The notes beneath the pieces are model-generated. The model saw only the letters and a list, made by a program, of their open reading frames with translations. It made no database searches and was not told the origin of the DNA. DNA of 64,000 nucleotides from Bacteriovorax sp. PP10 (GTDB lineage Bacteria; Bdellovibrionota; Bacteriovoracia; Bacteriovoracales; Bacteriovoracaceae): assembly GCF_035013165.1 (NCBI RefSeq), contig NZ_JAYGJQ010000001.1, positions 682,001-746,000 on the forward strand. The letters run 5' to 3'. Both the position numbers and the translations under genes were made by a program. This document shows, piece after piece, positions 32,869 through 42,909 of this stretch (position 1 is its first letter; every line of letters begins with the position of its first letter).

Positions 32869-34626
32869 ATGAAAATGCGAAACATCCTATTGGCAATGAC
32901 TCTAGTCATCGCTTCAATTTTATCTGGTTGTGCAAAGAAACAAGATGCAAGCGAACGTGTTCTTAACATCGTTAGCCCTGCAGAGATCAAAGGTTTCGAT
33001 CCAATCATGGCAGACGATCTTTACTCAGGTAGAGAAATTGGAAAGATCTACGAAAGTCTTCTTGCTTACCACTGGTTAAAAGTTCCATACGAACTAATTC
33101 CTAACCTTGCTGAAACAATGCCAGAGATTTCAAAAGACGGAATCACTTATACTTTCAAAATTAGAAAAGGTGTTTTATTCCAAGACGACGCTGCTTTCCC
33201 TAACGGAAAGGGTAGAGAGCTTGAAGCATCGGACTTCGTTTATTCAATTAAGCGTTTAGCTGATTCAAAAAGCCAAGCTAATGGTTGGTGGATTCTTGAT
33301 GGAAAACTAAAAGGTTTAAATGAATGGCGTGATAAAAACGCAAACCTTCCAGTAACTAACTACGATGAAGAAGTTGAAGGTCTAAAAGCTTTAGATAAAT
33401 ACACTCTTCAATTCAAACTAGCGAAGCCGTTCCCGCAATTCCTTTACGCTCTTGCAATGGGATTCACGTCAGCAGTTTCAAAAGAAGTTGTAGCTAAATA
33501 CGGTAAAGAGTTTATCAATCACCCGGTTGGAACTGGACCATATGTTCTTCCAAAATTCGATCAAGGGAAGAGAATCACTTATACAAAGAACCCAACGTTC
33601 AGAGAAAAATTCTACCCATCTGATGCATCACCAGAGTACAAAGATTATCTAGCTGACGCTGGAAAAAGACTTCCTCTAGTAGATAAGATCGTTGTTCACG
33701 TTATGGTTGAATCTCAACCAGGTTGGTTAAAATTCAACAAAGGTGAGCTTGATTACTACAGCATTCCAAAAGATAACTTTGCTTCAGCAATTAAAGACAA
33801 CAAGCTTTCAGCTGACCTAGAAGCAAAAGGAATTATTCTTTCAATCACTCCACTTCTTGACCTTACGTACACAGGTTTCAACTTCGATAACAAGTTATTC
33901 CAAAACACGAAATTAAGAAGAGCTATGGCGCTTGCTTTTGATGAAAACAAGAGTAACGAACTTTTCTACAACAACACATCTTTCTCAGCTCAAGGTGCAA
34001 TTCCACCAGGGATTGCTGGAAATGTTAAAGACTACAAAAATCCATACAAGGGACCAAACCTAGACGCTGCTAAAAAAATGCTAGCTGAAGCTGGATACCC
34101 AGAAGGAAAAGGACTACCGGAAATTACTTACGATATTCCTGATTCAACAACATCTCGTCAGTCAGGTGAATTCTTCCAAAAACAAATGGAACAAATTGGA
34201 ATCAAAATTAAGATTTCAGCTTCTCCATGGCCGGAATTCCAAGCGAAGTTAAAGAAAAGAGGCGGACAAATGTTCGGTCTAGCGTGGGGAGCAGATTATC
34301 CAGATGGAGAAAACTTCTTACAACTTTTCTACGGACCTAACTCTAGCCCAGGGTCTAACAGTACTAACTACAATAACCCTGTATTCAATAAGCAATTTGA
34401 AACAGCTGTTATGATGCAAGATTCTCCAGCAAGAACTGCTCTTTATGAAAAACTTAACCAGTTTTTAGCTGAAGAAGTTGTTGTTATTTTCAACATGCAC
34501 AGACAATCGTATACGGTTCAACAAGGATGGCTAAGAAATTACCATTCAAGTGATCTTAACCACGATGCGTACCAATATTTAAATGTTGATACTGCTAAGA
34601 AAGAAGAGTTAATTAAGAAGTTCTAA
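32869..34626 (+). CDS. Oligopeptide ABC transporter, solute-binding lipoprotein
   Basis: 585 residues, family 5 solute-binding protein. The signal peptide has the lipobox ILSGC (Cys 21). The start of the mature domain (RVLNIVSPAEIKGFDPIMAD) and HPVGTGPYVLPKFDQGKRI are typical, as are LRRAMALAFDENKSNELF and the C-terminal GLAWGADYPDGENFLQLFYG block. It captures peptides at the outer face of the inner membrane and hands them to the permease pair encoded next. GAGG lies before the ATG. It heads a five-gene importer operon with short gaps. Confidence 0.95.
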   Translation: MKMRNILLAMTLVIASILSGCAKKQDASERVLNIVSPAEIKGFDPIMADDLYSGREIGKIYESLLAYHWLKVPYELIPNLAETMPEISKDGITYTFKIRKGVLFQDDAAFPNGKGRELEASDFVYSIKRLADSKSQANGWWILDGKLKGLNEWRDKNANLPVTNYDEEVEGLKALDKYTLQFKLAKPFPQFLYALAMGFTSAVSKEVVAKYGKEFINHPVGTGPYVLPKFDQGKRITYTKNPTFREKFYPSDASPEYKDYLADAGKRLPLVDKIVVHVMVESQPGWLKFNKGELDYYSIPKDNFASAIKDNKLSADLEAKGIILSITPLLDLTYTGFNFDNKLFQNTKLRRAMALAFDENKSNELFYNNTSFSAQGAIPPGIAGNVKDYKNPYKGPNLDAAKKMLAEAGYPEGKGLPEITYDIPDSTTSRQSGEFFQKQMEQIGIKIKISASPWPEFQAKLKKRGGQMFGLAWGADYPDGENFLQLFYGPNSSPGSNSTNYNNPVFNKQFETAVMMQDSPARTALYEKLNQFLAEEVVVIFNMHRQSYTVQQGWLRNYHSSDLNHDAYQYLNVDTAKKEELIKKF

Positions 34627-34646
34627 TCTCAATAGGTTTTATTAAA

Positions 34647-35588
34647 ATGAATTTGTATTCTTATGTTTTACGCAGACTCCTTTATACCATCCCAGTATTA
34701 CTGGGAGTTTGCTTTATTATTTTTATTATCTTTAACGTTGTTGCTCCGGACCCGGCGTTCACACTTCTTGGAAGACACGCGACTGTTGAACAGATCGCTC
34801 AGCTTCACAAAGAATTGGGAATGGACCGTCCTTTAGTTGAGCAATACCTGGCAACTGTTAAATCAGCCTTCACATTTGATTTTGGATACTCATGGTCTTC
34901 AAAACAACAAATCTCTGAGATGATTAAAGCAGGCGCAGGACCGTCACTAACACTGACTGTGCCACTTTTTGTGATTGGATTCATTCTTTCAATTTCAATT
35001 GCTCTATTAGTATCTTTCTATCGTGGAAAGTTTATCGACAAAGCAGTGCTTTTGATTTCGATTGGAACAATGAGTATTCCAGGTCTAGCTTACATTCTTT
35101 TTGGGCAATACTTTTTTGCTTACAAGCTTGGATGGTTTGAGATTTCTGGATACGAACCTGGTTTTCCTAACTTCGTTCCATACATCATTCTTCCGATTCT
35201 TATCTACCTTACGTTCAGCTGGGGACCAGATACAAGGTTTTACCGTTCAGTTATCCTTGATGAAGTTTATCAGGACTACGTTCGTACAGCGCGTGCTAAA
35301 GGTGTAGGTGAACTTTCAATCATGTTCAAACACGTTTTAAAAAATGCGATGATTCCAATTCTTACTTATATCGTTATCCAGATTCCATTTCTGTTTTTAG
35401 GTCTTCTATTAGCAGAGGCGTTTTTCGGGATTCCTGGTTTAGGTGGGATGACAATCAAAGCAATTAACACAAGTGACTTCCCGGTTATCAAAGCGATGAC
35501 TATTTTAAGTGCACTTGGATTTATCATTTTCGGGGTTATTACTGATGTTCTTTACACAGTAGTTGATCCTCGTATGAAGTTGAAATAG
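34647..35588 (+). CDS. Oligopeptide ABC transporter permease, OppB/DppB type
   Basis: 313 residues. MNLYSYVLRRLLYTIPVLLG is the first membrane helix of OppB/DppB permeases. The periplasmic loop RHATVEQIAQLHKELGMDRPLVEQYL matches the family, and the ATPase-contact EAA loop is YVRTARAKGVGELSIMFKHV. About six membrane helices are seen. It forms half of the peptide channel with the next gene's product. It lies 20 bases after the binding-protein gene. Confidence 0.95.
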   Translation: MNLYSYVLRRLLYTIPVLLGVCFIIFIIFNVVAPDPAFTLLGRHATVEQIAQLHKELGMDRPLVEQYLATVKSAFTFDFGYSWSSKQQISEMIKAGAGPSLTLTVPLFVIGFILSISIALLVSFYRGKFIDKAVLLISIGTMSIPGLAYILFGQYFFAYKLGWFEISGYEPGFPNFVPYIILPILIYLTFSWGPDTRFYRSVILDEVYQDYVRTARAKGVGELSIMFKHVLKNAMIPILTYIVIQIPFLFLGLLLAEAFFGIPGLGGMTIKAINTSDFPVIKAMTILSALGFIIFGVITDVLYTVVDPRMKLK

Positions 35589-35598
35589 GTAAAAAAGA

Positions 35599-36501
35599 AT
35601 GACGACAGCAACGAATACCGCAGAAATGGTGGTAACACCTCCAACTATTAAGCAGTCAAAGTCCCTTTGGTCACACGCGCTTAGTACAATTTTAAAAGAC
35701 AAACTTGCATGTACTGCTTTGATTGTCGTTCTTATTTACTTCCTGATCGCACTCTTAACTTTTATGGGTGTTATCGCTAGTAACTGGGGCGCTGAAATTG
35801 GCCCTTCATATGCACCTCCAAGTGCAGATTATCTTTTTGGGACAGACATCTTCGGAAGAAGTGTTTTCTTGAAAATGATCAAAGGTGCTGAGACAGCTAT
35901 CGCTATTGGATTAGCGACTTCAATCATCTCACTTGTTATTGGTACGGCAATGGGAGCTATCGCTGGATACTTCGGCGGGCTTATTGATGAAGCGATCGTA
36001 TGGTTTTATACGACTTTCTCATCTATCCCATTCATCATGCTTTTAATTTCTATCGCCTTCATTATGGGGAAAGGAACGACTACAGTATTTATCTCTCTTG
36101 GGGTAACGAGCTGGGTTTCTCTTTGCCGTATTGTTCGTGGTGAAGTTATGAAGCACAAAGAGCGTGAATACTCACAAGCGGCAAGTGCGCTTGGAGCAGG
36201 TCACACGAGAAAGATCTTCAAGCACATCCTGCCGAACATCTCTCACGTTTTAATCATTAACTTTTCACTTACATTTGAATCAGCGATCAAAGCTGAAGTA
36301 ATTCTTTCCTACTTAGGTCTTGGAGTTCAAGGTCGCCCAAGTTGGGGTACAATGATTGACGACTCAAAGTTAGAACTTGCTCGTGGAGTTTGGTGGCAAT
36401 TAGGTGCTGCAACTCTGGCAATGTTCTTTATTGTACTTGCATTTAACATTTTAGGAGACGCTCTTCGTGATGCTCTCGATCCAAAGTTAAAAGGGAAATA
36501 A
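35599..36501 (+). CDS. Oligopeptide ABC transporter permease, OppC/DppC type
   Basis: 300 residues. After a polar N-terminus comes a first helix ([20 protein letters not shown]), then the OppC-type signature [20 protein letters not shown], the EAA loop [20 protein letters not shown], and the C-terminal [20 protein letters not shown] block. It pairs with OppB to make the transmembrane path. It lies ten bases after oppB-type and one base before oppD-type, consistent with one transcript. Confidence 0.95.
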   Translation: MTTATNTAEMVVTPPTIKQSKSLWSHALSTILKDKLACTALIVVLIYFLIALLTFMGVIASNWGAEIGPSYAPPSADYLFGTDIFGRSVFLKMIKGAETAIAIGLATSIISLVIGTAMGAIAGYFGGLIDEAIVWFYTTFSSIPFIMLLISIAFIMGKGTTTVFISLGVTSWVSLCRIVRGEVMKHKEREYSQAASALGAGHTRKIFKHILPNISHVLIINFSLTFESAIKAEVILSYLGLGVQGRPSWGTMIDDSKLELARGVWWQLGAATLAMFFIVLAFNILGDALRDALDPKLKGK

Positions 36502-36502
36502 G

Positions 36503-37516
36503 ATGTCTGAAAAAGTCTTAGAAGTAAAAGATCTTGTCGTTGAGTTTAAAACTGATCGCGGAACAATTAAGGCCGTTAACGGTGTTAATTTTGACGTATT
36601 CAAGGGAAAAACTGTTGGGATCGTAGGAGAGTCGGGGTCAGGTAAATCTGTTTCTGCTCTAGCTATCATGGGACTTATTCCAAATCCTCCAGGTCGCATT
36701 GCCAGTGGACAAATTCTTTTCAACGGAAAGAGTTTGGTGAACATGGAAGCAAGCGAGATGAGAAAAATCCGCGGTAACAAAATCGCGATGATTTTCCAGG
36801 AGCCGATGACTTCACTAAATCCGGTTTTCACAATTGGAAATCAGATTGAAGAAGTAATCGAACTTCACCAGCCTCAATTATCAAGAAAAGAAAGAGAAGC
36901 AAAAGCTGTAGATATGTTACGCCTTGTTGGTATCCCATCTCCTGAAAAGAGAGTGAAGGAATACCCTCACCAGTTATCTGGTGGGATGAGACAAAGGGTC
37001 ATGATCGCGATTGCTCTTTCATGTGAGCCAGATGTTCTTATCGCTGATGAGCCGACAACTGCTCTGGATGTAACAATCCAAGCTCAGATTTTAGAGCTGA
37101 TGAAAAAACTTCAAAAAGAACTGGGAATGGGGATCATCCTTATTACTCACGACCTTGGTGTCGTTGCTGAAACATGTGACACAGTTGCAGTTATGTACTG
37201 TGGTCAGATCGTTGAAACAGCAGACGTTAAAACATTATTCAATCACCCAAGACACCCGTATACGAAAGGATTGATGAACTCAATTCCATCTTTCGATTCA
37301 ACTAGTGGACACAGAAAAGAGCGACTTCAAACAATTGAAGGAATGGTTCCGTCGCTATTTGATTTACCATCAGGATGTAATTTTCAAGATCGTTGTGTAA
37401 ACGTGACTGAGCATTGCCGTGGTTCTCAAGGTGAGCCACTGTTAAGAGATATGGAAGCTGGTCACAAGGCTGCCTGTTTCAATCCACTTCAACAATTTGA
37501 AGGAAAAGGTCTATGA
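36503..37516 (+). CDS. Oligopeptide ABC transporter ATPase, OppD/DppD type
   Basis: 337 residues. Walker A is [13 protein letters not shown], the signature [18 protein letters not shown], Walker [13 protein letters not shown], and the switch His is in [11 protein letters not shown]. The C-terminal oligopeptide-transport domain has the Cys cluster [14 protein letters not shown] and a last Cys in KAACF, which in relatives can hold an iron-sulfur centre. It drives the import with its partner ATPase, whose ATG overlaps its stop by four bases. Confidence 0.95.
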   Translation: MSEKVLEVKDLVVEFKTDRGTIKAVNGVNFDVFKGKTVGIVGESGSGKSVSALAIMGLIPNPPGRIASGQILFNGKSLVNMEASEMRKIRGNKIAMIFQEPMTSLNPVFTIGNQIEEVIELHQPQLSRKEREAKAVDMLRLVGIPSPEKRVKEYPHQLSGGMRQRVMIAIALSCEPDVLIADEPTTALDVTIQAQILELMKKLQKELGMGIILITHDLGVVAETCDTVAVMYCGQIVETADVKTLFNHPRHPYTKGLMNSIPSFDSTSGHRKERLQTIEGMVPSLFDLPSGCNFQDRCVNVTEHCRGSQGEPLLRDMEAGHKAACFNPLQQFEGKGL

Positions 37517-38490
37517 GCGAATATTTAATTGAAGTAAAAAATCTTTGTAAAACGTTTCCTATTAAAGGTGGCCTTCTAGGTCGCGAAGTTGGAGCGGTTA
37601 GAGCTGTAAACGACGTAAGTTTCAAAATCAAAAGAGGGGAAACTCTTGGTCTGGTTGGAGAGTCTGGATGTGGGAAAACTACATTAGGTCGCTCTATCCT
37701 AAGATTGATTGAGCCAACTTCTGGAGAGATTATCTTCGATGGAAAAAACATCGTTGATTGTTCACCAAGTGAGATGAGAGCGATCAGAAGAAAAATGCAG
37801 ATCATTTTTCAAGATCCATACGCTTCATTAAACCCACGTATGACGATTGGTGATATCCTGGCCGAGCCAATGGACATTCACGAACTTCATACAAGTAAAG
37901 AAGCGAGAAAAGCTCGTCTTCTTCAACTTCTACATCAAGTTCAACTTCCCGCAGACGCGCTTAACAAATACCCACATGAGTTCTCAGGTGGACAAAGACA
38001 ACGTATCTGTATCGCAAGAGCTCTAGCTGTTGAGCCAGAATTCATCGTTTGTGATGAGCCGGTTTCTGCTCTGGATGTTTCTGTTCAGGCCCAGGTTGTA
38101 AATCTTCTTATGGATTTACAAAAAGAATTAGGCCTTACTTTCTTATTTATTGCCCACGATTTAAAAGTTGTTGAGTATATTTCTAACCGCGTAGCGGTTA
38201 TGTACCTTGGAAATATGGTTGAAGTTGCCGAGTCGAGTGAACTTTATGGGGGAGCAAAGCACCCTTATACTAAAGCTCTTTTCTCAGCTATCCCTCATCC
38301 GTCAACTAATGGCCGTAAGGATAGAATCATTCTTGAAGGGGACATTCCAAGTCCGATGAATCCACCAAAAGGATGTCATTTCAATCCAAGATGCTGGAAT
38401 GCTACAGATGTTTGCCGTGAAACTTTCCCGGGACAAACTCACCACTCAAGTACTCACATGTACCGTTGCTACCATCCAAACACTAAGTAA
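37513..38490 (+). CDS. Oligopeptide ABC transporter ATPase, OppF/DppF type
   Basis: 325 residues. It begins with the OppF-style [20 protein letters not shown]. Walker A is [13 protein letters not shown], the signature [16 protein letters not shown], Walker [13 protein letters not shown] and the switch His [12 protein letters not shown]. The C-terminal tail has [14 protein letters not shown] and a later Cys, again as in OppF/DppF. It ends the importer operon, 28 bases before a strong terminator. Confidence 0.95.
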   Translation: MSEYLIEVKNLCKTFPIKGGLLGREVGAVRAVNDVSFKIKRGETLGLVGESGCGKTTLGRSILRLIEPTSGEIIFDGKNIVDCSPSEMRAIRRKMQIIFQDPYASLNPRMTIGDILAEPMDIHELHTSKEARKARLLQLLHQVQLPADALNKYPHEFSGGQRQRICIARALAVEPEFIVCDEPVSALDVSVQAQVVNLLMDLQKELGLTFLFIAHDLKVVEYISNRVAVMYLGNMVEVAESSELYGGAKHPYTKALFSAIPHPSTNGRKDRIILEGDIPSPMNPPKGCHFNPRCWNATDVCRETFPGQTHHSSTHMYRCYHPNTK

Positions 38491-38517
38491 GAATTAACTT
38501 GATCAATACTTAATTAG

Positions 38518-38543
38518 AAGGCCCCAGTAATGGGGCCTTTTTT
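38518..38543 (+). terminator. Intrinsic terminator of the oligopeptide importer operon
   Basis: AAGGCCCCA (38518-38526) pairs with TGGGGCCTT (38531-38539) around GTAA and is followed by a T-run. Confidence 0.95.
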
Positions 38544-38629
38544 ATTTGAGGTTGTCTTAAATGCGTTCAACTAAATTTCAATTTTTCCGAAGAGATAAGT
38601 GGGAAAGCTCCTGAAAAATAAGGAATTGT

Positions 38630-39508
38630 GTGAAATTTACTTTTGCTCACATTAAAGATGAAATCTTGTCACCAGGAAATATTTTTTGGAAAAAAAATAG
38701 TGGTGCTGATATTTTAATTTCCAAAAAAGGCGACGTCTTAAATCATCAGCTCATCCAAAAACTTTTTGGAGCAGACTGCGATCTTTTCATCGTCGATGGA
38801 ATTGATTTCGATCTTCACGATGTCATGTTCTCTCTTTATGTAAAATACAGTGAAGAACTCTTCATGAGAGATAAGATAAAATTCAGAGATGAGCTTATTG
38901 AAAATCTTCGTTTGGAGTTTGTAGAACAACCTAAAACCCAATTTGAATTCAATCAGCTTGCATGGAAGTTTTTTTCTAAGTTTACCAATGAAGACAAAAA
39001 AATCTTTATCGAAAAAGACAGCTCACTTTTCAAAAGACATTTGAATGTGGCCAGCTCATATACTTTTTGCGCTTTCTTACTTGGTTATTATGAACCAGCG
39101 TTTTTAAGCAATCTCTTTACGATGACTCTTAAAAACCTAATGGCCTTAGGTGACAGCATTCACGTGATGAGCTTAAAAGAGAAAATTGAATACCTAAGAA
39201 TGCAGGATAGTTTTAATACTGAAGATTTTAAAAACGTAATCGATCTTGGAAGTGATGATCAAATTTCAAAGACAATGATCTGTGAGCGTTATGATGGCTC
39301 TGGAATAAAACACATCAACAGCAGAGAGATGAGCGATCTGGAGATTATCCTGGTGGCCTTAAACCGCAGTTATGGATTTGATGAAACGGAACACACTAAT
39401 ATCCTCAATGAAATTGTGAGTGGAGAAATCAAGTGTGTGGATAGAATTTTAAAAATGTTACAAAGAGTTTTAGTAAAGAGGACTGAAGTATCAGTTGCCT
39501 CAATATAG
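38630..39508 (+). CDS. Degenerate HD-GYP-like protein
   Basis: 292 residues from GTG 38630 (AAGGA upstream). The C-terminal half has the outline of an HD-GYP domain but with its ligands changed. The block MICERYDGSGIKHINSREMSDLEIILVALNRSY aligns with HHERYDGSGYP...GARIIAVADAF, yet the HH before ERYDG reads IC and the GYP reads GIKH. The earlier helices (SSYTFCAFLLGYYEPAF, NLMALGDSIHVM) lack the HD pair. It may bind cyclic-di-GMP or a partner without cutting it. The N-terminus (SGADILISKKGDVLNHQLIQ) is unassigned. The coiled-coil gene at 39518 follows after nine bases and is probably its partner. Confidence 0.6.
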   Translation: MKFTFAHIKDEILSPGNIFWKKNSGADILISKKGDVLNHQLIQKLFGADCDLFIVDGIDFDLHDVMFSLYVKYSEELFMRDKIKFRDELIENLRLEFVEQPKTQFEFNQLAWKFFSKFTNEDKKIFIEKDSSLFKRHLNVASSYTFCAFLLGYYEPAFLSNLFTMTLKNLMALGDSIHVMSLKEKIEYLRMQDSFNTEDFKNVIDLGSDDQISKTMICERYDGSGIKHINSREMSDLEIILVALNRSYGFDETEHTNILNEIVSGEIKCVDRILKMLQRVLVKRTEVSVASI

Positions 39509-39517
39509 GATGATCGT

Positions 39518-42019
39518 TTGACTAGTACCTTGATTAAAAAAATTCTCGTCTCAGCGGAGCTTGCTAGCTCTGAGATGGGCGTATTTTTTCAAGAGCTAGG
39601 TTTTGAGCTTCATCAAAAGTACGTTGAGGGATGTGAGTACCTCTTTATTGTCGATAGTGCTTGCCCTGAATTGCCAACATACCCGCGTCTGCAAATCAGC
39701 GACAGTCTTAATCCTAAATTTGCTCCATATGTGAGAGCGCGAATTTCAAAAGAAATGTTTGAAAGTGTCCAGGGGAAAAAACTCCTGACTTCGTATTTTC
39801 ACGATGCTTTAGAGTTCGATCTGGTTGATAGATACTCAAAAGATTTCAAAGATATTTACACTGTTAAAATTCACGATTATCTTAACCTTGGCTTTTTCGT
39901 CGATACAATTATCGTTGAGGCCTATAAAGCGCAATTTGATATCGAGGCCTTGAGAAGTTATCTGAATACGGCCTTGAATTTTGCTTTTAAGAAAGTTGAG
40001 ATGAGTAAAGAGGCCATGCCGATAGATGTTTCCTACTCTCACAATGGTGAAGCTTTCACTGTGCAAATCTCACTTTATACCGACAAATTCAAAGGTAAGT
40101 CAGAGTTCGGTGACAACTTTTCTGAACTAACTGCTGATACTAATTATTTTGATTCAACTTACTTCCATAAGAAAAAGAAACTGACTCTCTCAAGTTTGTT
40201 TTATAAAAATACAGACCTGAATAAAGCGAAGTCTTATTTCTTTACAGAAGTAGCGAGTCGCTCAGCTGAGATTGAAGAACCTGAAGCAGACTTGCACTCA
40301 GGCTTAGTTCTCAAAGATAAGGTCAACTACGAAACTGCTCCAGTGGCCGAGATGGATCCGGAAAAGAGATTTTCTCTCGCTAGAAAATTTGCTCTTTTCA
40401 TTAGGAACTATCGCAAAAATGAAGAGTCTCCAATTCCGATTAGTAAATTGGAAGTTAACGACGTTATCAATTACCTGGGTTATTACCCACGTCAGGAAGC
40501 TTTACAAGACGTTGATGAAGAAATTAAAAACTTCATTTTTAAACTTCTCAAAGATGACAACCTATTCAATGGTATTGATGAAACTGTTCAAAGAATTGCC
40601 AATACAAATCTAGATTCTCAAATGAGTGAAATCCAGAAAGTTTTGGGCGAAAAATCATTGAGTGATATTGAAGATATCATGTTGATCAAAGGCGGAGAGA
40701 GCGAGCAAAGCACTTCTAGTCTTATCAAAGGATGGGCGGAGAGTTCATCTGATTTCCAAAGAATAAGTGGTCAAGAAAGCGGGATGTCTGACAATGATCG
40801 CTGGGAAGTCCGCAAACTTCAACTGAATGTAAAAATCCAGGATGAAGTCACAAGAGTCAATGCTGAAGGCCGAAACATCGTCCAGGACGATATCGTTCGA
40901 GTGATGGCAAAAGAACTTGATGCCAAAGAACAAGATGTAAAAAATGTAGTGGGCGGCATCGTTGAAGAAGTTGTTTCAACAGAAGTACTAAATACAAGCA
41001 GACTTGAAGAAGAATTTGCTAAAAAGATTCTAAATACTCAGTCAAATGCTGACCTGGTTAAGGAGAAATTAGAATCACAAATTTCCCGCATGAAAAAAAT
41101 CATGGATCAGTTAAAGCGAGAGATCATTAAACTACAGGCAGAAAATACGAGTCGCGGCGGAGAAGGAAATCCATCTCTTGATACTCAGAATATTGAAGCT
41201 GCTAAATTGAAAATGGCACTTGGGCGTACTATGGATGCTCTAAAGGCCAAAGAGCGCATGAATGAAAAAGTTAAGGCAGATGCCGAACTGGCCTTAAAAC
41301 ATAAAGATCTAAAGATTGATTTCCTTGAGCAAAGAATCGAGGAAGTGAAAGCAGAATTTTCTAGAAGTCGCGAATTTGCCAATGAAGAAAAGTTGGAAAA
41401 ACTTGAAGTCGACAACAAGACTCTTCAATCCAGACTTGATCTGGCCAATAAGAAAGTTAATATTATCAGTGATAATATCAATAACCGTGATGCCGAAGCA
41501 CAAGTCAAACGTGATAAAGAGCTTGATTCGGTGAGAAGCAATCTGGACCTGGCCCAGTCAGTGATTGATAGCTTAAAGAGCGAAAAAATCAAACTTGAAA
41601 TCCGCGTGAGTGAAGACAGAGAGACGATCAGAAAATTTAAAGAAGAAAAAGGTGGAGTTAGAAACGATGAAGAAAAAGATGGAATCATCCAGGTTCTAAC
41701 CGCTGATAGAAAGGCACTGGAGGAAAAATTCAGAGCACAGGCCATTGAGCTTAAGAAAGTGGAGCAGAAGCTAAAATACACACTCTCACAGCTTGAGTCC
41801 TCTAATAAGAAGAAGGCCGCTGCAAACCCAGGTCAGAAGACCGCAGAGACCTATGCTAAGCAATTGGACCAGCTGAGTTCACGAATGTCGGAAGTCTCGG
41901 CCGAAGTTGGCGAAAAACGCCGTGAAATCGTCAAACTTAAACAAGAAAATTCGATGATGAGCACCAAGATCACTGAGCTTGAAAAGAAATTGGCATTTTT
42001 AGATAAAAAAGTCGCTTAA
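39518..42019 (+). CDS. Large coiled-coil protein of unknown function, 833 aa
   Basis: Start TTG 39518 with AGGATG upstream. The N-terminal 260 residues look globular (alpha/beta; LVSAELASSEMGVFFQELGF), followed by a linker and a helical domain near 285-360. From about residue 500 to the end it is almost continuous coiled coil with heptad Leu/Ile and many Glu/Lys/Arg (LESQISRMKKIMDQLKREII, LDLANKKVNIISDNINNRD). No membrane segment is seen, so a cytoplasmic or peripheral filament-forming scaffold is likely. It follows the degenerate HD-GYP gene by nine bases. Similar layout is known in gliding-motility and polarity proteins such as AglZ, but I see no sequence basis to name it so. Confidence 0.75.
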   Translation: MTSTLIKKILVSAELASSEMGVFFQELGFELHQKYVEGCEYLFIVDSACPELPTYPRLQISDSLNPKFAPYVRARISKEMFESVQGKKLLTSYFHDALEFDLVDRYSKDFKDIYTVKIHDYLNLGFFVDTIIVEAYKAQFDIEALRSYLNTALNFAFKKVEMSKEAMPIDVSYSHNGEAFTVQISLYTDKFKGKSEFGDNFSELTADTNYFDSTYFHKKKKLTLSSLFYKNTDLNKAKSYFFTEVASRSAEIEEPEADLHSGLVLKDKVNYETAPVAEMDPEKRFSLARKFALFIRNYRKNEESPIPISKLEVNDVINYLGYYPRQEALQDVDEEIKNFIFKLLKDDNLFNGIDETVQRIANTNLDSQMSEIQKVLGEKSLSDIEDIMLIKGGESEQSTSSLIKGWAESSSDFQRISGQESGMSDNDRWEVRKLQLNVKIQDEVTRVNAEGRNIVQDDIVRVMAKELDAKEQDVKNVVGGIVEEVVSTEVLNTSRLEEEFAKKILNTQSNADLVKEKLESQISRMKKIMDQLKREIIKLQAENTSRGGEGNPSLDTQNIEAAKLKMALGRTMDALKAKERMNEKVKADAELALKHKDLKIDFLEQRIEEVKAEFSRSREFANEEKLEKLEVDNKTLQSRLDLANKKVNIISDNINNRDAEAQVKRDKELDSVRSNLDLAQSVIDSLKSEKIKLEIRVSEDRETIRKFKEEKGGVRNDEEKDGIIQVLTADRKALEEKFRAQAIELKKVEQKLKYTLSQLESSNKKKAAANPGQKTAETYAKQLDQLSSRMSEVSAEVGEKRREIVKLKQENSMMSTKITELEKKLAFLDKKVA

Positions 42020-42079
42020 TCCTAATTTTTCCCTTGTCAGCTTTATAGTTTTTGGTTAAAAATATGGACTCAAATCGAC

Positions 42080-42162
42080 GCCCTGCTGGTGAAATTGGCA
42101 GACACGCCAGACTTAGGATCTGGTGCGCAAGCGTGGGGGTTCAAGTCCCTCGCAGGGCACCA
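42080..42162 (+). tRNA. tRNA-Leu (anticodon TAG)
   Basis: The acceptor GCCCTGC (42080-42086) pairs with GCAGGGC (42152-42158), followed by ACCA, so CCA is encoded. The anticodon stem is CCAGA/TCTGG around CTTAGGA, giving TAG at 42114-42116. A long variable arm (class II) precedes the T arm GGGTTCAAGTCCC-type, typical of tRNA-Leu. An intrinsic terminator follows at 42191. Confidence 0.97.
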
Positions 42163-42190
42163 TTTGATTTGAAAATTCAAGAAAACAGAT

Positions 42191-42214
42191 AACCCAACTC
42201 GATTGGGTTTTTTT
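42191..42214 (+). terminator. Intrinsic terminator after tRNA-Leu
   Basis: AACCCAA (42191-42197) pairs with TTGGGTT (42203-42209) and is followed by more T. Confidence 0.92.
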
Positions 42215-42232
42215 GCGCCCGAAATTCTAAAA

Positions 42233-42261
42233 AAAAGGCCTGATCATTGATCAGGCCTTTT
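42233..42261. terminator. Bidirectional terminator before the 42285 gene
   Basis: A 14-bp near-continuous palindrome, AAAAGGCCTGATCA / TGATCAGGCCTTTT, with A-run and T-run ends. It mainly serves the minus-strand secreted-protein gene. Confidence 0.9.
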
Positions 42262-42284
42262 AAGTTTTACAGTAAAATTTTAAA

Positions 42285-42827
42285 CTAGTGCGACTCTTGT
42301 GTTGGATCTGCTTTTGGTTCAGCAATCTCAACATACACAAATTGACCAATAAGGTTAGCAGCAGGAGCGATCACATAAGTTCCATCGTTTTCAGAAACGT
42401 CTGCACAGTTATCAATCGCAAGACCATCTTTATGAACAGCAACTGAAGCTTGTTCAGCAGCTACTTTAAAAGAATAAGTGATGAAAGTTGCGGCCGCAGG
42501 GTTTTTAACTTTTGCTCTTAATAGAATTAAAAATTCAGAAGAGTTATCACCAGCAGTGCACGTCGTTTTTTCTGGATTAGAGTAAGCGTATGTCCACGGA
42601 TTGCGCATTGTCTGAGTCGTTAAAGCAATAACCTGAAAATCTGACCTTGAAAGGTTTCTTCCAAGAACCTGTTTGATAACCTGGTTAAGACCAGTGTTTT
42701 TATCATTTGCTTGAGTGTAAAATTTTTCAGTTACTGAGTCAGTAAGTGATTCATTAACAGGCAGACCTGCATGCGCTAGAGTTGTCGTTAATAATCCTAA
42801 TGCCAGAATTGTGAAGAGTGATTTCAT
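42285..42827 (-). CDS. Small secreted protein of unknown function, 180 aa
   Basis: A signal peptide (MKSLFTILALGLLTTTLAHA) precedes a 160-residue mature protein that probably lies in the periplasm or is released. Two cysteines (KTTCTAG and IDNCADVS) may form a disulfide. The pattern of strands (SEFLILLRAKV, ATFITYSFKVA, YVIAPAANLIGQFVYVEI) suggests a beta-sandwich. GAGG lies before the ATG. It stands alone with its own terminator, between tRNA-Leu and corA. No family is recognised. Confidence 0.75.
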   Translation of the reverse strand: MKSLFTILALGLLTTTLAHAGLPVNESLTDSVTEKFYTQANDKNTGLNQVIKQVLGRNLSRSDFQVIALTTQTMRNPWTYAYSNPEKTTCTAGDNSSEFLILLRAKVKNPAAATFITYSFKVAAEQASVAVHKDGLAIDNCADVSENDGTYVIAPAANLIGQFVYVEIAEPKADPTQESH

Positions 42828-42909
42828 AAGAGTGCCTCTTGATTGTTTGAGGCACTCTACCTCGAATTAGAGTTGGGAGAGCAGTTACTGAATATTTTAT
42901 AGGTACGGG

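Noticed and set aside
41425-41781. 118-codon minus-strand open frame with a hydrophobic Ser/Leu-rich product
   Set aside because: It is antisense to the coiled coil of the 39518 gene, where Glu/Lys codons give Ser/Leu/Phe on the other strand.
39518-42019. Myxococcus AglZ homologue
   Set aside because: Only the coiled-coil layout is similar; the N-terminus is not a recognisable receiver domain.
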